Positions 49,439 through 60,424 of a stretch of 64,000 nucleotides of DNA are shown here, piece after piece; within the stretch, counting starts at the first letter, position 1; each line of letters begins with the position of its first letter. Under the pieces are notes generated by a model. That model did not search any database, was not told the DNA's origin, and saw only the letters and a list, made by a program, of their open reading frames with translations. A program made the translations under genes and the position numbers. The DNA comes from Marinobacter confluentis (GTDB taxonomy: Bacteria > Pseudomonadota > Gammaproteobacteria > Pseudomonadales > Oleiphilaceae), in the NCBI RefSeq assembly GCF_004785685.1, contig NZ_SRPF01000003.1, forward strand, positions 434,001 to 498,000, given 5' to 3'.

Positions 49439-50806
49439 ATGCAGAATGTCACCGATACCATTGCTGCCATCGCGACCGCGCCCGGCCAGTCCGGCGTCGG
49501 GATTGTGCGGATCAGTGGGCCAAAGGCCCGGACGATTGCCGAAACCATGCTGGGCTTTGCGCCAAGGCCCCGTTATGCACACTATGGTCCTTTCCACGAC
49601 CATCAGGGCCAGCTCATTGATGAAGGGTTGGGCCTGTTCTTTCCGAATCCCCATTCATTTACAGGTGAGGATGTACTGGAACTGCAAGGTCATGGTGGCA
49701 CCGTTATTCTGGACATACTGCTCAGAGCTGCCTGCGATCTGGGCGCAAGACTGGCCCGGCCCGGAGAATTTTCCGAAAGGGCCTTTCTTAACGACAAAAT
49801 GGACCTGACCCAGGCCGAGGCGATTGCCGACCTGATCGAAAGCAGTTCAGAACAGGCTGCAAGGTGCGCGGTGCGATCCCTGCAGGGTGCTTTCTCACGT
49901 CGCATTGATGCCCTTGTTGAGGCAGTCACCCACCTGCGGATTTATGTCGAGGCAGCCATTGATTTCCCGGAAGAAGAAATCGATTTTCTGGCCGATGGCA
50001 AAGTGGCCAACGATCTTGATCGTCTGCTGGATGATCTGAACGCCATTCTGGCGGAGGCCCAGCAGGGCAGCATTCTACGTGAAGGCATGAAAGTGGTCAT
50101 TGCTGGCAGGCCCAATGCCGGAAAATCCAGCCTGCTGAACGCCCTGGCCGGGCGAGAGGCCGCCATTGTTACAGCCGTGGAAGGTACCACCCGGGATGTT
50201 CTGAGGGAGCATATCCATATTGATGGTATGCCCCTTCATATTATTGACACTGCAGGTCTGCGGGATAGCCCGGACGAGGTAGAGCAGATCGGCATTGCCC
50301 GCGCCTGGGACGAAATCCGCCAGGCTGATCGCATTCTGCTGATGGTGGATGCCACGACTACAGACGCAACCCGGCCCCTGGAGCTATGGCCCGATTTCAT
50401 CGATCAGCTCCCGGATAACGCGCCCTTGACGGTGATTCGTAACAAGGTGGACCTGACGGGTGAAGCCGTTGGCGTTGAGCAACAGGGCGATGCAGCGCCG
50501 GTTATCCGGATTGCCGCAAAATCAGCCGATGGCCTTGAAGACCTGCGGAATCACCTGAAGGCCTGTATGGGTTTTGCCAGCACGACCGAAGGCGGTTTTC
50601 TGGCACGCCGCCGGCATCTGGATGCTCTGGAACGGGCAAAAGCTTCAATGCTTCAGGGTGAAAGCCAGCTCCAGGGCTATGGCGCGGGTGAGTTGCTGGC
50701 CGAAGATTTGCGCGCTGCTCAGGATGCCCTGGGGGAAATTACCGGTGCACTGACGCCGGATGACCTTCTGGGCAAAATTTTCAGCAGTTTCTGCATTGGT
50801 AAGTGA
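49439..50806 (+). CDS. mnmE: tRNA modification GTPase MnmE (TrmE)
   Basis: 455 residues. With MnmG it builds the carboxymethylaminomethyl group at wobble U34. N-terminal tetrahydrofolate-binding domain ([20 protein letters not shown]), a helical domain, and an inserted G domain with G1 [14 protein letters not shown] (about 222-235), [22 protein letters not shown] (G3) and NKVD (G4). The C-terminal CIGK motif with its essential Cys ends the protein. A hairpin terminator follows. The partner mnmG is about 10 kb away here. Confidence 0.98.
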   Translation: MQNVTDTIAAIATAPGQSGVGIVRISGPKARTIAETMLGFAPRPRYAHYGPFHDHQGQLIDEGLGLFFPNPHSFTGEDVLELQGHGGTVILDILLRAACDLGARLARPGEFSERAFLNDKMDLTQAEAIADLIESSSEQAARCAVRSLQGAFSRRIDALVEAVTHLRIYVEAAIDFPEEEIDFLADGKVANDLDRLLDDLNAILAEAQQGSILREGMKVVIAGRPNAGKSSLLNALAGREAAIVTAVEGTTRDVLREHIHIDGMPLHIIDTAGLRDSPDEVEQIGIARAWDEIRQADRILLMVDATTTDATRPLELWPDFIDQLPDNAPLTVIRNKVDLTGEAVGVEQQGDAAPVIRIAAKSADGLEDLRNHLKACMGFASTTEGGFLARRRHLDALERAKASMLQGESQLQGYGAGELLAEDLRAAQDALGEITGALTPDDLLGKIFSSFCIGK

Positions 50807-50812
50807 ACGATT

Positions 50813-50840
50813 AAAAGAAACAGTTTGAACCTGTCTTTTT
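50813..50840 (+). terminator. Terminator after mnmE
   Basis: AAAAGAAACAG (50813-50823), loop TTTGAAC, CTGTCTTTTT (50831-50840). Four perfect inner pairs, then an imperfect A/T outer stem and five T. Confidence 0.6.
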
Positions 50841-50892
50841 CCGTGTAAAACTGATTTTCCGATTGATTGCCGAAAACGGCCAGTGAGTTTAG

Positions 50893-51747
<855 letters not shown>

Positions 51748-51771
51748 TCGATCGCCCAAGGATGCCCTTTA

Positions 51772-54147
51772 ATGCCGGGGATATTTCCCAGCCGCCGGGA
51801 TAACCGGAAAAGCCCTTCTTCCCGTCAATCCATCATGTGGTTGCTGGGGCTATTGTTGCTGGTGTTTATCGTGGGCATGCTGATGCTGTCCAGCCTCAAC
51901 CTGAACTATTCCCGGGAAGCCCTTTCGGAACTGCGCCGCCAGCAGATCAGTGAAGTGGTCATTGGCGGCCTGGCCAGAATCAATGCCCGTCAGTCGGCCC
52001 TGGCAAGCTATACCATCACCCTGGCCAACGTCGGGGAGAGTTTTCATGAAATGGTGGTGAACGGTTTTCCCGGCACGGATCGTTCTGTGCTCCGGGACCG
52101 TCTGGAACATTCGCTGAAATCCCATTTCCAGGATTTCGAAGGGGCTTCAGGCGCCGGGCTTTGGTTTGAACCAGGTGTGTTGTCAGACCCGGATACCAGC
52201 TACATGCCCTATTTTGTCCAGGGCACCGATGGTGGCCTGGAACTGATGGACACGGCCGGGCGTTTTGATCATTACCGGGATGCGCCCTGGTACAGTCGCA
52301 CCCTGAACCCGGGATGGGCCAATGAATCCCCCGGCTCTGGCAACGTATTCTGGTCAACGGTTTATTTCGACCTGAACACCGAGCGGGCGTTGCTGACCCT
52401 GGCAAGCCCCATGTATGACCGAGACGGCAATCTTCTGGGGATGGCAACAACAGCCTGGGGCGCTGACCAGATCGTCGACCTTATCAGCCGTATCACGGTG
52501 ACGGAAAACAGCTTCGCGTTTCTGAATGACCGCAACAACCGCAACCTTTCCAGCCTGAGCCAGGGCGAGGATAGCCTGGAAGAACAGGCGCTGATCGATG
52601 CCATTCTGGCTCAGAACCTGGCCGCTGAATCCTCGCGCCAGCCGGGTTCTGAGACCACCGAGATTCTGACAACCCGGGCTATCTCGGTAACCGGGCAGGA
52701 CTACGAGCTTTACTTCGCCCAGACCAGAGCTGGCATGGTTTACGGCGCTGGTGTACCCCAGAGCGAGATCAACGCCGTGTTGTTGCCCATGGAACGCATA
52801 AACTACCGGATTCTTATGGGCACGGTGTCAGCGATGCTGTTGCTGAGCATCTACCTGCTCTATCGCATCATACAATTGATCCGGGAACTTCAGGCTTCCT
52901 ACACAGACGCTCTAACCGGGCTTTCCAACCGAGCCCGCTTACTGCGGGATCTTCAGAATCAGCGAGCCGTTACCCTGTTTATCATCAATCTTGACCGGTT
53001 CAGCCAGATCAACAGCCTGTTCGGGAATGACTGCGGTGACCACGTTCTGCTCGCCGTGGCGAACCGGCTGCTGGATTTTGCAGGCCGGGTCAGGAAAAGA
53101 GGAATGAAAGTGTACCGCCTGCCCGGTGACGAATTCGGGATACTGGTACCGGCCATGGAGCCGGCAAACGCCCATGATCTGGCCGGGAAGATTCGTGATC
53201 TGGTGACCGTCGACCGGATTCTCTGGCAGCAGCAGCGGCTGGCGGTGGATGTCAGTATCGGCATCGCCATGCGTCATGAACGCCGGGCCGAGGACGCCGC
53301 CGACCAGCTTGTCAGCCAGGCCAAGGTGGCGGTACTTCAGGCCCGTGAACAGCGCCGTCATCATTTATTGTATGACCCGGATGTGGGCATTGAGGAGAAT
53401 TACGAGAACAATCTTTACTGGGCCAACCGGCTCAAGGAAGCCATCGACCATGACCGCCTGGTGCCCTGGTTCCAGCCGATTCATGACAACCAGAGCGGTC
53501 GGATAACCAAATACGAATGCCTGGTAAGAATGGTGGAGCCGGACGGCAGTGTGATCAGTGCCGGCAGGTTTGTAGACATTGCCAACCGGCTGAGACTGAA
53601 CCGGCGCATCACCGAATTGATGATCGTAAAGTGCTTTGCCTGTTTTGCCGAGCGGAAGGAGGAGTTTTCCATCAACCTGTCCTATGGCGATATTGCAGAG
53701 CCGGAAACGGTCGGGCGCATACTCGCGGCTCTTGAATCCTCTGGTATCGGTGACCGGGTGATTTTCGAAATCCTGGAATCAGACGGTATTTCCAGTTATG
53801 ACAACATCGACGCCTTCATTGAACAGGTGAAACCTTTCGGGTGCCGTGTTGCCATCGATGATTTTGGTACCGGCTACTCCAACTTCTCACACCTTCTCAG
53901 CCTGAACGTGGATTACATCAAGATTGATGGCAGTCTTATCCGCAATCTTCACGAGGACCATACCGCTTTTCTGGTGACCAGCGGCATCGTCCAGTTTGCC
54001 CGTAGCCTGAACATGCGCACGGTGGCGGAGTTTGTCCACAACGAGGAGGTTCAGTCGAGGGTCCAGGAACTGGGCATCGATTTCTCCCAGGGCGAGTATT
54101 TCAGCATGCCCCTGCCCAACCCGGACTACCGAATCGACGAGACCTGA
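51772..54147 (+). CDS. Cache-GGDEF-EAL c-di-GMP protein (degenerate GGDEF, intact EAL)
   Basis: 791 residues. A membrane helix (about 22-45), a periplasmic Cache-type sensor (to about 340), a second helix (ILMGTVSAMLLLSIYLLYRI), then GGDEF and EAL domains. The GGDEF signature reads LPGDEF: the first Gly is Pro, so cyclase activity is unlikely. The EAL domain opens YECLVRM (Cys for Ala, Glu kept) and keeps the other catalytic residues: Asn in SINLSYGD, Glu in FEILESD, IDDFGTGYSN, Lys in VDYIKIDGSL, and the Gln of FSQGEYFS. It is therefore predicted to hydrolyse c-di-GMP in response to an extracytoplasmic ligand. Confidence 0.92.
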   Translation: MPGIFPSRRDNRKSPSSRQSIMWLLGLLLLVFIVGMLMLSSLNLNYSREALSELRRQQISEVVIGGLARINARQSALASYTITLANVGESFHEMVVNGFPGTDRSVLRDRLEHSLKSHFQDFEGASGAGLWFEPGVLSDPDTSYMPYFVQGTDGGLELMDTAGRFDHYRDAPWYSRTLNPGWANESPGSGNVFWSTVYFDLNTERALLTLASPMYDRDGNLLGMATTAWGADQIVDLISRITVTENSFAFLNDRNNRNLSSLSQGEDSLEEQALIDAILAQNLAAESSRQPGSETTEILTTRAISVTGQDYELYFAQTRAGMVYGAGVPQSEINAVLLPMERINYRILMGTVSAMLLLSIYLLYRIIQLIRELQASYTDALTGLSNRARLLRDLQNQRAVTLFIINLDRFSQINSLFGNDCGDHVLLAVANRLLDFAGRVRKRGMKVYRLPGDEFGILVPAMEPANAHDLAGKIRDLVTVDRILWQQQRLAVDVSIGIAMRHERRAEDAADQLVSQAKVAVLQAREQRRHHLLYDPDVGIEENYENNLYWANRLKEAIDHDRLVPWFQPIHDNQSGRITKYECLVRMVEPDGSVISAGRFVDIANRLRLNRRITELMIVKCFACFAERKEEFSINLSYGDIAEPETVGRILAALESSGIGDRVIFEILESDGISSYDNIDAFIEQVKPFGCRVAIDDFGTGYSNFSHLLSLNVDYIKIDGSLIRNLHEDHTAFLVTSGIVQFARSLNMRTVAEFVHNEEVQSRVQELGIDFSQGEYFSMPLPNPDYRIDET

Positions 54148-54261
54148 CCATTCGACAGCCGCAGGCGTTGCGCGCCGCGCCGTGTTTCTGATCGGCTTGC
54201 CCCCGGCCGGCGTATTTCTGGACCGGATTAAACGTCTATTCAGCGCGGGAGTGTAAAAGTC

Positions 54262-54831
54262 ATGCAAAGAAGCAAGGGAATACTATTGTCGTCTGGTCTG
54301 GGCCGCAGCCTGTGGGTATTGTTAATGACAGTTATGCTGGCGGGATGTGCTGGCCCCGGGCTCGATGATTACAGCGGCATGGAGCCTGTCCTTACCCCAC
54401 AGGAATTCTTTACCGGTGAACTCTCAGCCCGGGGTGTGGTCAAGAATCGCTCCGGCGAAGTGATTCGCACCTTCGATGCTGATATCTCGGCGTCCTGGGA
54501 CGATCAGGGCGTGGGTACGCTGGATGAAGAATTCCGTTTTGACGATGGCGAAGTCCAGACCCGGGTATGGACCCTGACGCCCAATGAGGATGGCTCGCTG
54601 CATGCCGATGCTGGTGATGTGGTAGAACCGGGCACCATGAACTGGCAGGGCAACGCCATCAATATGAATTACGTGCTCCGGGTGGCCTACGGCGAAGGCG
54701 ATGATACCATCGACGTGAGCATGGACGACTGGATGTATCTGATTACCCCGGACACCCTGATTAACGAAACCACCATGACCAAATGGGGCTTCGAGGTCGG
54801 TGAAATTGTCCTGGTAATCCAGAAACGGTAA
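54262..54831 (+). CDS. DUF3833-family lipoprotein
   Basis: 189 residues. A signal peptide ends MLAGC (lipidated Cys near 29). The mature part shows the DUF3833 pattern: F-x-G-x-L-x-A-x-G-V-V-x-[ND]-R-x-G, then a beta-rich DEEFRFDDGEVQTRVWTL, and the end DDWMYLI, MTKWGFEVGEIVLVI. The family is a periplasm-facing beta-barrel-like (calycin-type) fold of unknown function. It is 39 bases upstream of the RND adaptor on the same strand. Confidence 0.87.
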   Translation: MQRSKGILLSSGLGRSLWVLLMTVMLAGCAGPGLDDYSGMEPVLTPQEFFTGELSARGVVKNRSGEVIRTFDADISASWDDQGVGTLDEEFRFDDGEVQTRVWTLTPNEDGSLHADAGDVVEPGTMNWQGNAINMNYVLRVAYGEGDDTIDVSMDDWMYLITPDTLINETTMTKWGFEVGEIVLVIQKR

Positions 54832-54870
54832 TGACCCCAAGGCGCAAGTGAGAAAAGGCGGAACTGAAGT

Positions 54871-55965
54871 ATGGCAAAACAATGGATCATTGCGCTGGGG
54901 CTGGTTGTGCTGGCCGGTGGCGGTGTGTATGCCTGGAATATGTTCAATCCCGAGATGGCTCAGGAAGAAAAGCGGGAGCGCCCTGCCAGTAAGGTCAATG
55001 TGGTCAGTCCGACCACCGATATTGTCACCGATTCGGTGAGCGCCGTGGGCAGCCTGCGTGCCCGGAATCAGGTGTCGCTGACCACGGAAGTCAGCGGCCG
55101 TGTGGTTGAAAAGAATCTGAATGCCGGTAGCCGCGTGGTAAAAGGCGACCTGCTGTTGCGGCTGGATGATCGCCAGGCACGGGCTGACCTGCAGGTCGCG
55201 GAAGCGACGCTTGCGGATGCCCAGCGACAGCTGAACCGGGCCCAGAGTCTGCAGGCGAACAACAGCATCTCCCAGTCCCAGGTGGATGAACTGCGCACGG
55301 CTACCGACGTAGCCAGGGCCCAGCTTGCCTCCGCCCAGACCCGGGTCGACAACCATCGTATTGAAGCGCCTTTTGAGGGGGTTGTTGGCCTGAACGACAT
55401 CAGCCTGGGGGCCTACCTCAGTGCCGGCACCGAAGTGGCGACCCTGGATTCCACCCAGAAAATGGAGCTGAGTTTCGCCATTTCGGAAAAGTTTCTGGGC
55501 CAGGTTGTTCTGGGGCAGACGGTGCAGGGCCATTCTCCCGCCTATCCGGAAGAGCAATTTAACGGCGAGCTGGTAGAGCTGGGCACCCGCATCAACGAGC
55601 TCAGCCGTACCCTGCCTGTTCGTGCCCTGATCGATAACCCTGATGGCAAGTTGCGCCCCGGCCAGTTCATGTCGGCGAGCCTGACTCTGCGCCAGCGGGA
55701 AGCGCTTATTGTGCCCGAACAGGCGGTCATGCTCCGGGGCGATGAAACCTACGTGTTCGTCGCCGAAGACGGTATCGCCAAACGTACGTCGGTCAAGCTC
55801 GGCTCCCGCTCGCCGGGCGTAGTAGAGGTGGTGACAGGGCTAACACTCGAAGATCTGGTGGTGGTCACGGGGCAGGACCGTCTCAGCAGTGGCGACCGTA
55901 TCGAGGTAGTGGAAGACACGGCAGCGATTCCCGACAACCGCTTCGCCGATGCCCGGGAGTCCTGA
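54871..55965 (+). CDS. RND efflux periplasmic adaptor subunit
   Basis: 364 residues. A single N-terminal helix (WIIALGLVVLAGGGVYAW) anchors it; there is no lipobox. Membrane-fusion-protein layout: lipoyl half (SLTTEVSGRVVEKNLNAGSRVVKGD), a short coiled coil (ADAQRQLNRAQSLQANNSIS), second lipoyl half (IEAPFEGVVGLNDISLGAYL), then beta-barrel and membrane-proximal domains. It links the inner-membrane pump to an outer-membrane channel. The pump follows after three bases. No outer-membrane factor gene is present, so it may share a TolC-like protein encoded elsewhere. Confidence 0.94.
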   Translation: MAKQWIIALGLVVLAGGGVYAWNMFNPEMAQEEKRERPASKVNVVSPTTDIVTDSVSAVGSLRARNQVSLTTEVSGRVVEKNLNAGSRVVKGDLLLRLDDRQARADLQVAEATLADAQRQLNRAQSLQANNSISQSQVDELRTATDVARAQLASAQTRVDNHRIEAPFEGVVGLNDISLGAYLSAGTEVATLDSTQKMELSFAISEKFLGQVVLGQTVQGHSPAYPEEQFNGELVELGTRINELSRTLPVRALIDNPDGKLRPGQFMSASLTLRQREALIVPEQAVMLRGDETYVFVAEDGIAKRTSVKLGSRSPGVVEVVTGLTLEDLVVVTGQDRLSSGDRIEVVEDTAAIPDNRFADARES

Positions 55966-55968
55966 TCG

Positions 55969-58900
55969 ATGATCCTTTCCGACATTTCCATCAAGCGGCC
56001 GGTCTTTGCCACGGTCATCAGCCTGCTGATTCTGGTGTTTGGTCTGGCTGCCCTGCGGGGCCTGCCGGTGCGGGAATATCCGGATATCGATCCTCCGGTG
56101 GTGTCCATTTCCACCGATTATGTGGGGGCCGCCGCCGAAGTGGTGGACACCCAGATCACCCAGGTGATTGAAGGCGCCATCAGCGGTATTGAAGGCATTC
56201 GCTCGATTGAATCCAGCACCGAGCAGGGCGAAAGCCGCACGTCCATTGAATTTAACACCTCCCGCAATGTGGATATAGCGGCTAACGACGTTCGCGACGC
56301 CGTAGCCCGGGTTGCCAACGATCTGCCGGAAGAAGCCGACCCGCCCGTTGTGCGAAAAGCCGATTCTGACGCCCGCCCGATGATGTGGCTGTCGCTGCGA
56401 AGTGACGTCTGGGATAGCGCTGAGCTCAGTGATTTTGCCGAACGGGTGCTGGTGGACCGGCTGTCGGTACTGGACGGCGTGGCGGATGTGCGGATTGGTG
56501 GCGAACGCCGTTACGCCATTCGCATCTGGCTGGACCGGGAGCGACTGGCAGCGCGGGACATTACCGTGGCCGAAGTGGAGCGGGCGCTGCGGGCCAATAA
56601 CGTGGAACTGCCGGCCGGTTCAGTGGAATCGTCCACCCGGGACTTTACCGTGCGTGCCCAGGGCCGGTTATCCAGTGTTGAGGAATTCCGCAATCTGGTG
56701 GTACGTCGGGACGGCAATGATTTGCTGCGCCTGGGCGAGGTGGCGAATGTGCAGATGGGGGTAGAAACCGACACCAGCCGGCTGCGATTCAACGGCCAGA
56801 CCGCGGTAGGCCTGGGGATTATTCGCCAGTCGAAATCCAACACGGTGGCCGTGTCGGATCTGGTTCAGGCCGAACTGGATGAGATTCGCGAAACCCTGCC
56901 ACCGGAAGTGAACATTGCTCAAAGCTACGACGAATCCATTTTTATCCGGGCTTCCATCAAGGAGGTTGGCTTCACCCTGGCGATCTCGGTGTCGCTGGTT
57001 ATTCTGGTTATTTTCATGTTCCTGCGTTCCTGGCGGGCCACGTTGATTCCGGCCGTGACCATTCCTGTAGCCGTGATCGGTGCCTTCATCGGCCTTGGTG
57101 CCCTGGGGTTCTCCATCAACGTGCTGACCCTACTGGCGGTCATCCTGGCCATCGGCCTGGTGGTGGACGACGCCATCGTGATGCTGGAAAACATCCAGCG
57201 CCGGATTGATGACGGTGAACCGCCCTTGCTGGCGGCCTACCGCGGCGCACGTCAGGTGGCTTTTGCGGTTATCGCCACCACGTTGACCCTGATCGCGGTG
57301 TTCGTGCCCATTTCCTTCATGGGCGGCAACGTTGGTCGGTTGTTCGCAGAATTCGGTTTTACCCTGGCGGCGGCCGTGGTGGTGTCCAGTATTGTGGCCC
57401 TGACCCTGGCGCCCATGCTGTGTTCGAAATGGCTCAGGCACAGTCCTGAATCCGAGGAAGGCCACCGGCTCTGGGCGTTCAGCGAGCGGATCCTGAACGG
57501 TCTGACCAACGGCTATGAAAGAATGCTCCGGTTCTCCCTGCGCCAGCCCGGGCTGCTGCTGGGCCTGGGCATGGTCGGCATTCTGCTGACCGTGGTCATT
57601 TTCCCGCAACTGCCCCAGGAACTGGCACCCACCGAAGACCGCGGTGTGATCATCATGCCCACCAGCGCGCCCCGGGGCTCCACCGTGGAATACACGGATC
57701 ACCATGTGAAAAAGGCCGAGGAAAAGCTGATTCCCTACATAGAGGATGGTGCCGCCACGCGGCTGCTTTCCATTGTCGGCTGGCGGAATGAGGCCGATAA
57801 CGCCTTCATGATCATGGGTCTGGCGCCCTGGGATCAGCGCAATGTGAGACAGCAGGACATCACCAATGAACTGCGGGGCAAGCTGGCGGCTGTGCCAGGA
57901 GTGCGGTCCATAGCCGTCAACCCGCCGGGTCTGGGCCAGCGGGGTTTCAGCCAGCCCATCGAGTTCGTGATTGGTGGGCCGGACTACGCGTCGGTTCAGG
58001 CCTGGAGTGAGGAAATTGTTGAGCGGGCAAAAGAAAATCCGGATCTGCTGAACCTGGAAACCGACTTCGAACTTACCCGACCAGAGCTCAACGTCAGCAT
58101 TGACCGGGAGCGGGCGGCGGACCTGGATATTACCGTGGAAGATGTGGGCCTGACCCTCCAGACCATGCTGGCGTCGCGACAGGTCACAACCTATCTCGAT
58201 CGTGGCCGGGAATATGATGTGATTCTGCAGGCAGAAGACGCCAACCGGGCAACCCCTGGTGACCTTGGGCAAATTTTCCTACGCCCCCGGGAAGGCGGTG
58301 AACTGATTCCGCTGGAAGCGCTGGTGTCGGTCAAGGAGGTGGGTGCGAACCCGGATCTGCGTCGGATTGACCGGCTACCGGCCGTGGTCATCAGTGGTTC
58401 ACTGGCCGATGGCTATGACCTGGCATCGGCACTGAATTATCTGAACAATCTGGCGGTGGATAATCTGCCGCCGGAAGCAAGGGTCAGTTACAAGGGCCTG
58501 AGCCGGGAATTCCAGGACTCGTCAAATGCCATCTATCTCACCTTTGCGCTGGCGTTCGTCATTGTGTTTCTGGTGCTGGCCGCCCAGTTTGAAAGCTGGA
58601 TCCACCCGATGATCATCATGCTGTCGGTTCCCCTGGCGATCACCGGCGCGCTGTTCGCGCTGCTGTTTTCGGGGATCAGTCTGAATATCTACAGTCAGAT
58701 AGGCATCATCATGCTACTGGGCCTGATGGCGAAAAATGGCATATTGATCGTGGAGTTTGCCAACCAGCTGCGGGATAAGGGCTACGAGGTGACAGACGCC
58801 ATTCTGGAAGGTGCCATACTGCGTTTCCGGCCGGTGCTGATGACCACTATCTCCACCGTGTTCGGGGCCATACCGCTGGTCATGGCCACGGGTGCCGGCG

Positions 58901-59118
58901 CCGAGAGCCGGGCGTCTATTGGTGTGGTTATTCTGGGTGGTCTGATTTTCGCCACGACCCTGACCCTGTTCATCATCCCGGTGTTGTATAACCTTCTGGC
59001 GCGCTTCGCCAAGTCGAGTAACGCGGTGGCGGTTGAGCTGGACCAGCAGGCCCGGGAAACAGCCGGTGGTCAGGGCATGGCGACGGCTCCGCAGTCCAGT
59101 CACCCGGATCGTTTCTGA
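55969..59118 (+). CDS. RND efflux pump permease (AcrB/MexF-type, HAE1 family)
   Basis: 1049 residues with twelve helices and two large periplasmic loops. Proton-relay residues are in place: the Asp pair in GLVVDDAIVMLENIQRRID (TM4) and the Lys in GLMAKNGILIVEFANQLR (TM10). The N-terminus SDISIKRPVFATVISLLILV and LRGLPVREYPDIDPPVVSIS are typical of the hydrophobe/amphiphile exporter subfamily. With the adaptor it would expel hydrophobic compounds. Substrates cannot be assigned, and no regulator gene is adjacent. Confidence 0.96.
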   Translation: MILSDISIKRPVFATVISLLILVFGLAALRGLPVREYPDIDPPVVSISTDYVGAAAEVVDTQITQVIEGAISGIEGIRSIESSTEQGESRTSIEFNTSRNVDIAANDVRDAVARVANDLPEEADPPVVRKADSDARPMMWLSLRSDVWDSAELSDFAERVLVDRLSVLDGVADVRIGGERRYAIRIWLDRERLAARDITVAEVERALRANNVELPAGSVESSTRDFTVRAQGRLSSVEEFRNLVVRRDGNDLLRLGEVANVQMGVETDTSRLRFNGQTAVGLGIIRQSKSNTVAVSDLVQAELDEIRETLPPEVNIAQSYDESIFIRASIKEVGFTLAISVSLVILVIFMFLRSWRATLIPAVTIPVAVIGAFIGLGALGFSINVLTLLAVILAIGLVVDDAIVMLENIQRRIDDGEPPLLAAYRGARQVAFAVIATTLTLIAVFVPISFMGGNVGRLFAEFGFTLAAAVVVSSIVALTLAPMLCSKWLRHSPESEEGHRLWAFSERILNGLTNGYERMLRFSLRQPGLLLGLGMVGILLTVVIFPQLPQELAPTEDRGVIIMPTSAPRGSTVEYTDHHVKKAEEKLIPYIEDGAATRLLSIVGWRNEADNAFMIMGLAPWDQRNVRQQDITNELRGKLAAVPGVRSIAVNPPGLGQRGFSQPIEFVIGGPDYASVQAWSEEIVERAKENPDLLNLETDFELTRPELNVSIDRERAADLDITVEDVGLTLQTMLASRQVTTYLDRGREYDVILQAEDANRATPGDLGQIFLRPREGGELIPLEALVSVKEVGANPDLRRIDRLPAVVISGSLADGYDLASALNYLNNLAVDNLPPEARVSYKGLSREFQDSSNAIYLTFALAFVIVFLVLAAQFESWIHPMIIMLSVPLAITGALFALLFSGISLNIYSQIGIIMLLGLMAKNGILIVEFANQLRDKGYEVTDAILEGAILRFRPVLMTTISTVFGAIPLVMATGAGAESRASIGVVILGGLIFATTLTLFIIPVLYNLLARFAKSSNAVAVELDQQARETAGGQGMATAPQSSHPDRF

Positions 59119-59149
59119 TCGGGATGACGTGAGGCGTTGAGGGAAGGTG

Positions 59150-60424
59150 CTAGAGCGTCGCCGGAAAGCAGAGTTGCCCGCCGAACAGTTCGTCCGGGTG
59201 AATGTCTACACAGAACACCTGCCGCGAGCTACCTGACGTCAGGCAGGTTGTCAGGGTAACGGTCCTGGTGGCATCCGGAAGACCGACATAGGGACGCGAA
59301 CAGTTGATGCTCTGGGGCCGCTCCAGAGCATTGAGGAAATACTCCCGGTGTGACCAGCAGGCGCCTGCTGACCGGTAAAGGGGGTTGAAGCGCTGGGGCG
59401 CACGGTCCCGCCCGGCAAATGCCAGGTTGCCCTGTTGAATGCCGTTGGCGTCCAGCATGAAACAGCGTTTTACGCCGCCCATCTCGAAGACCGCATTACA
59501 GGCATTGGCGAAGGTTTCGCCCCGGGCCAGCCGGTGGCAGGCTTCCAGTATTTCGAACCGCAACAGTCGCAGGAAGCTGCTGTGGTCCGAGCTTTCCTGC
59601 AGCAGGTTGCGCCGGGTCTGGTCGATCATTGCTGACAGTCCGGCTTCCTGTGTCGCGATCACAGTGTCATCCACAATCCCGGGCTTTCCAAACAGGAAAC
59701 CCTGCAGAAGATCTGCTTCGGTATCCAGCGCAATCCGGGCCTGGGCATCGTTTTCAATACCTTCCAGCAGTACCAGGCTGCCGCTTTCGCGAATCATCCG
59801 GACCAGGCTTTCCAGCAGCTGTCGGGCACGGTGATGATGCTCGGCGTTGACCAGCAGGCTGCGATCGATTTTTACAATGGTAGGGTCAATCCGCCACAGG
59901 CGCTCAAAGTTGGAATCGCCGGTGCCGAAGTCATCGATGGCAATCCGGAAACCCCGATCTTTGGCCATATTCACGAACTGGATAAGGGCGTCGGTGTTAT
60001 CGCTGGCGGTTTCCACCAGTTCCAGCACCAGTTTCTCCGGCGATATTCCGCATTCGTTGCACTGGTCCACCAGTCGGTCCAGGGAGGACATAGGGTGGGT
60101 ACAGGTTTCCGGATTGATGTTCAGAAACAGCCAGACCGGTTTTTCCCGGCCGGTGAAGTTATCCACGTGGCGATGCAGCAGAAAGCTGTCCAGCTGGACA
60201 GTCTGGCGGGTTGTCTGGGCGCGCTCGAACAGTGCCACCGGTGATATGGGTCGGGTGCCATCGTCCACCCTGACCAATGCCTCGAATCCCACCAGTTTCT
60301 GATGGGTCGGGCTGAAGATCGGCTGATACGCCGAACGCACGTTCAGTCCGTCGAGAAAATCGCGCTGATCAACAGGCTCCGTCGGCTCTGTCTGATAGCG
60401 TGAAAAATCGATAACACGGTTCAT
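59150..60424 (-). CDS. Soluble EAL-domain phosphodiesterase with a C-terminal Cache/YkuI_C-like domain
   Basis: 424 residues, no membrane segment. N-terminal EAL domain (about 25-255) with every catalytic element: FEALVRV, LNINPET, LELVET, IDDFGTGDSN, VKIDRS, EGIE and QGFLFGKP. So c-di-GMP hydrolysis is expected. Residues about 290-420 resemble a PAS/Cache-like sensor of the kind that follows EAL in YkuI: RCFMLDANGIQQGNLAF, then GACWSHREYFLNALERPQSI and CVDIHP. It converges on the RND permease. Confidence 0.88.
   Translation of the reverse strand: MNRVIDFSRYQTEPTEPVDQRDFLDGLNVRSAYQPIFSPTHQKLVGFEALVRVDDGTRPISPVALFERAQTTRQTVQLDSFLLHRHVDNFTGREKPVWLFLNINPETCTHPMSSLDRLVDQCNECGISPEKLVLELVETASDNTDALIQFVNMAKDRGFRIAIDDFGTGDSNFERLWRIDPTIVKIDRSLLVNAEHHHRARQLLESLVRMIRESGSLVLLEGIENDAQARIALDTEADLLQGFLFGKPGIVDDTVIATQEAGLSAMIDQTRRNLLQESSDHSSFLRLLRFEILEACHRLARGETFANACNAVFEMGGVKRCFMLDANGIQQGNLAFAGRDRAPQRFNPLYRSAGACWSHREYFLNALERPQSINCSRPYVGLPDATRTVTLTTCLTSGSSRQVFCVDIHPDELFGGQLCFPATL

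Noticed and set aside
60157..60172. CCACGTGG core in the EAL gene resembling parS/DnaA box
   Set aside because: The flanks break the palindrome (TATCCACGTGGCGA) and it lies in coding sequence; coincidental.
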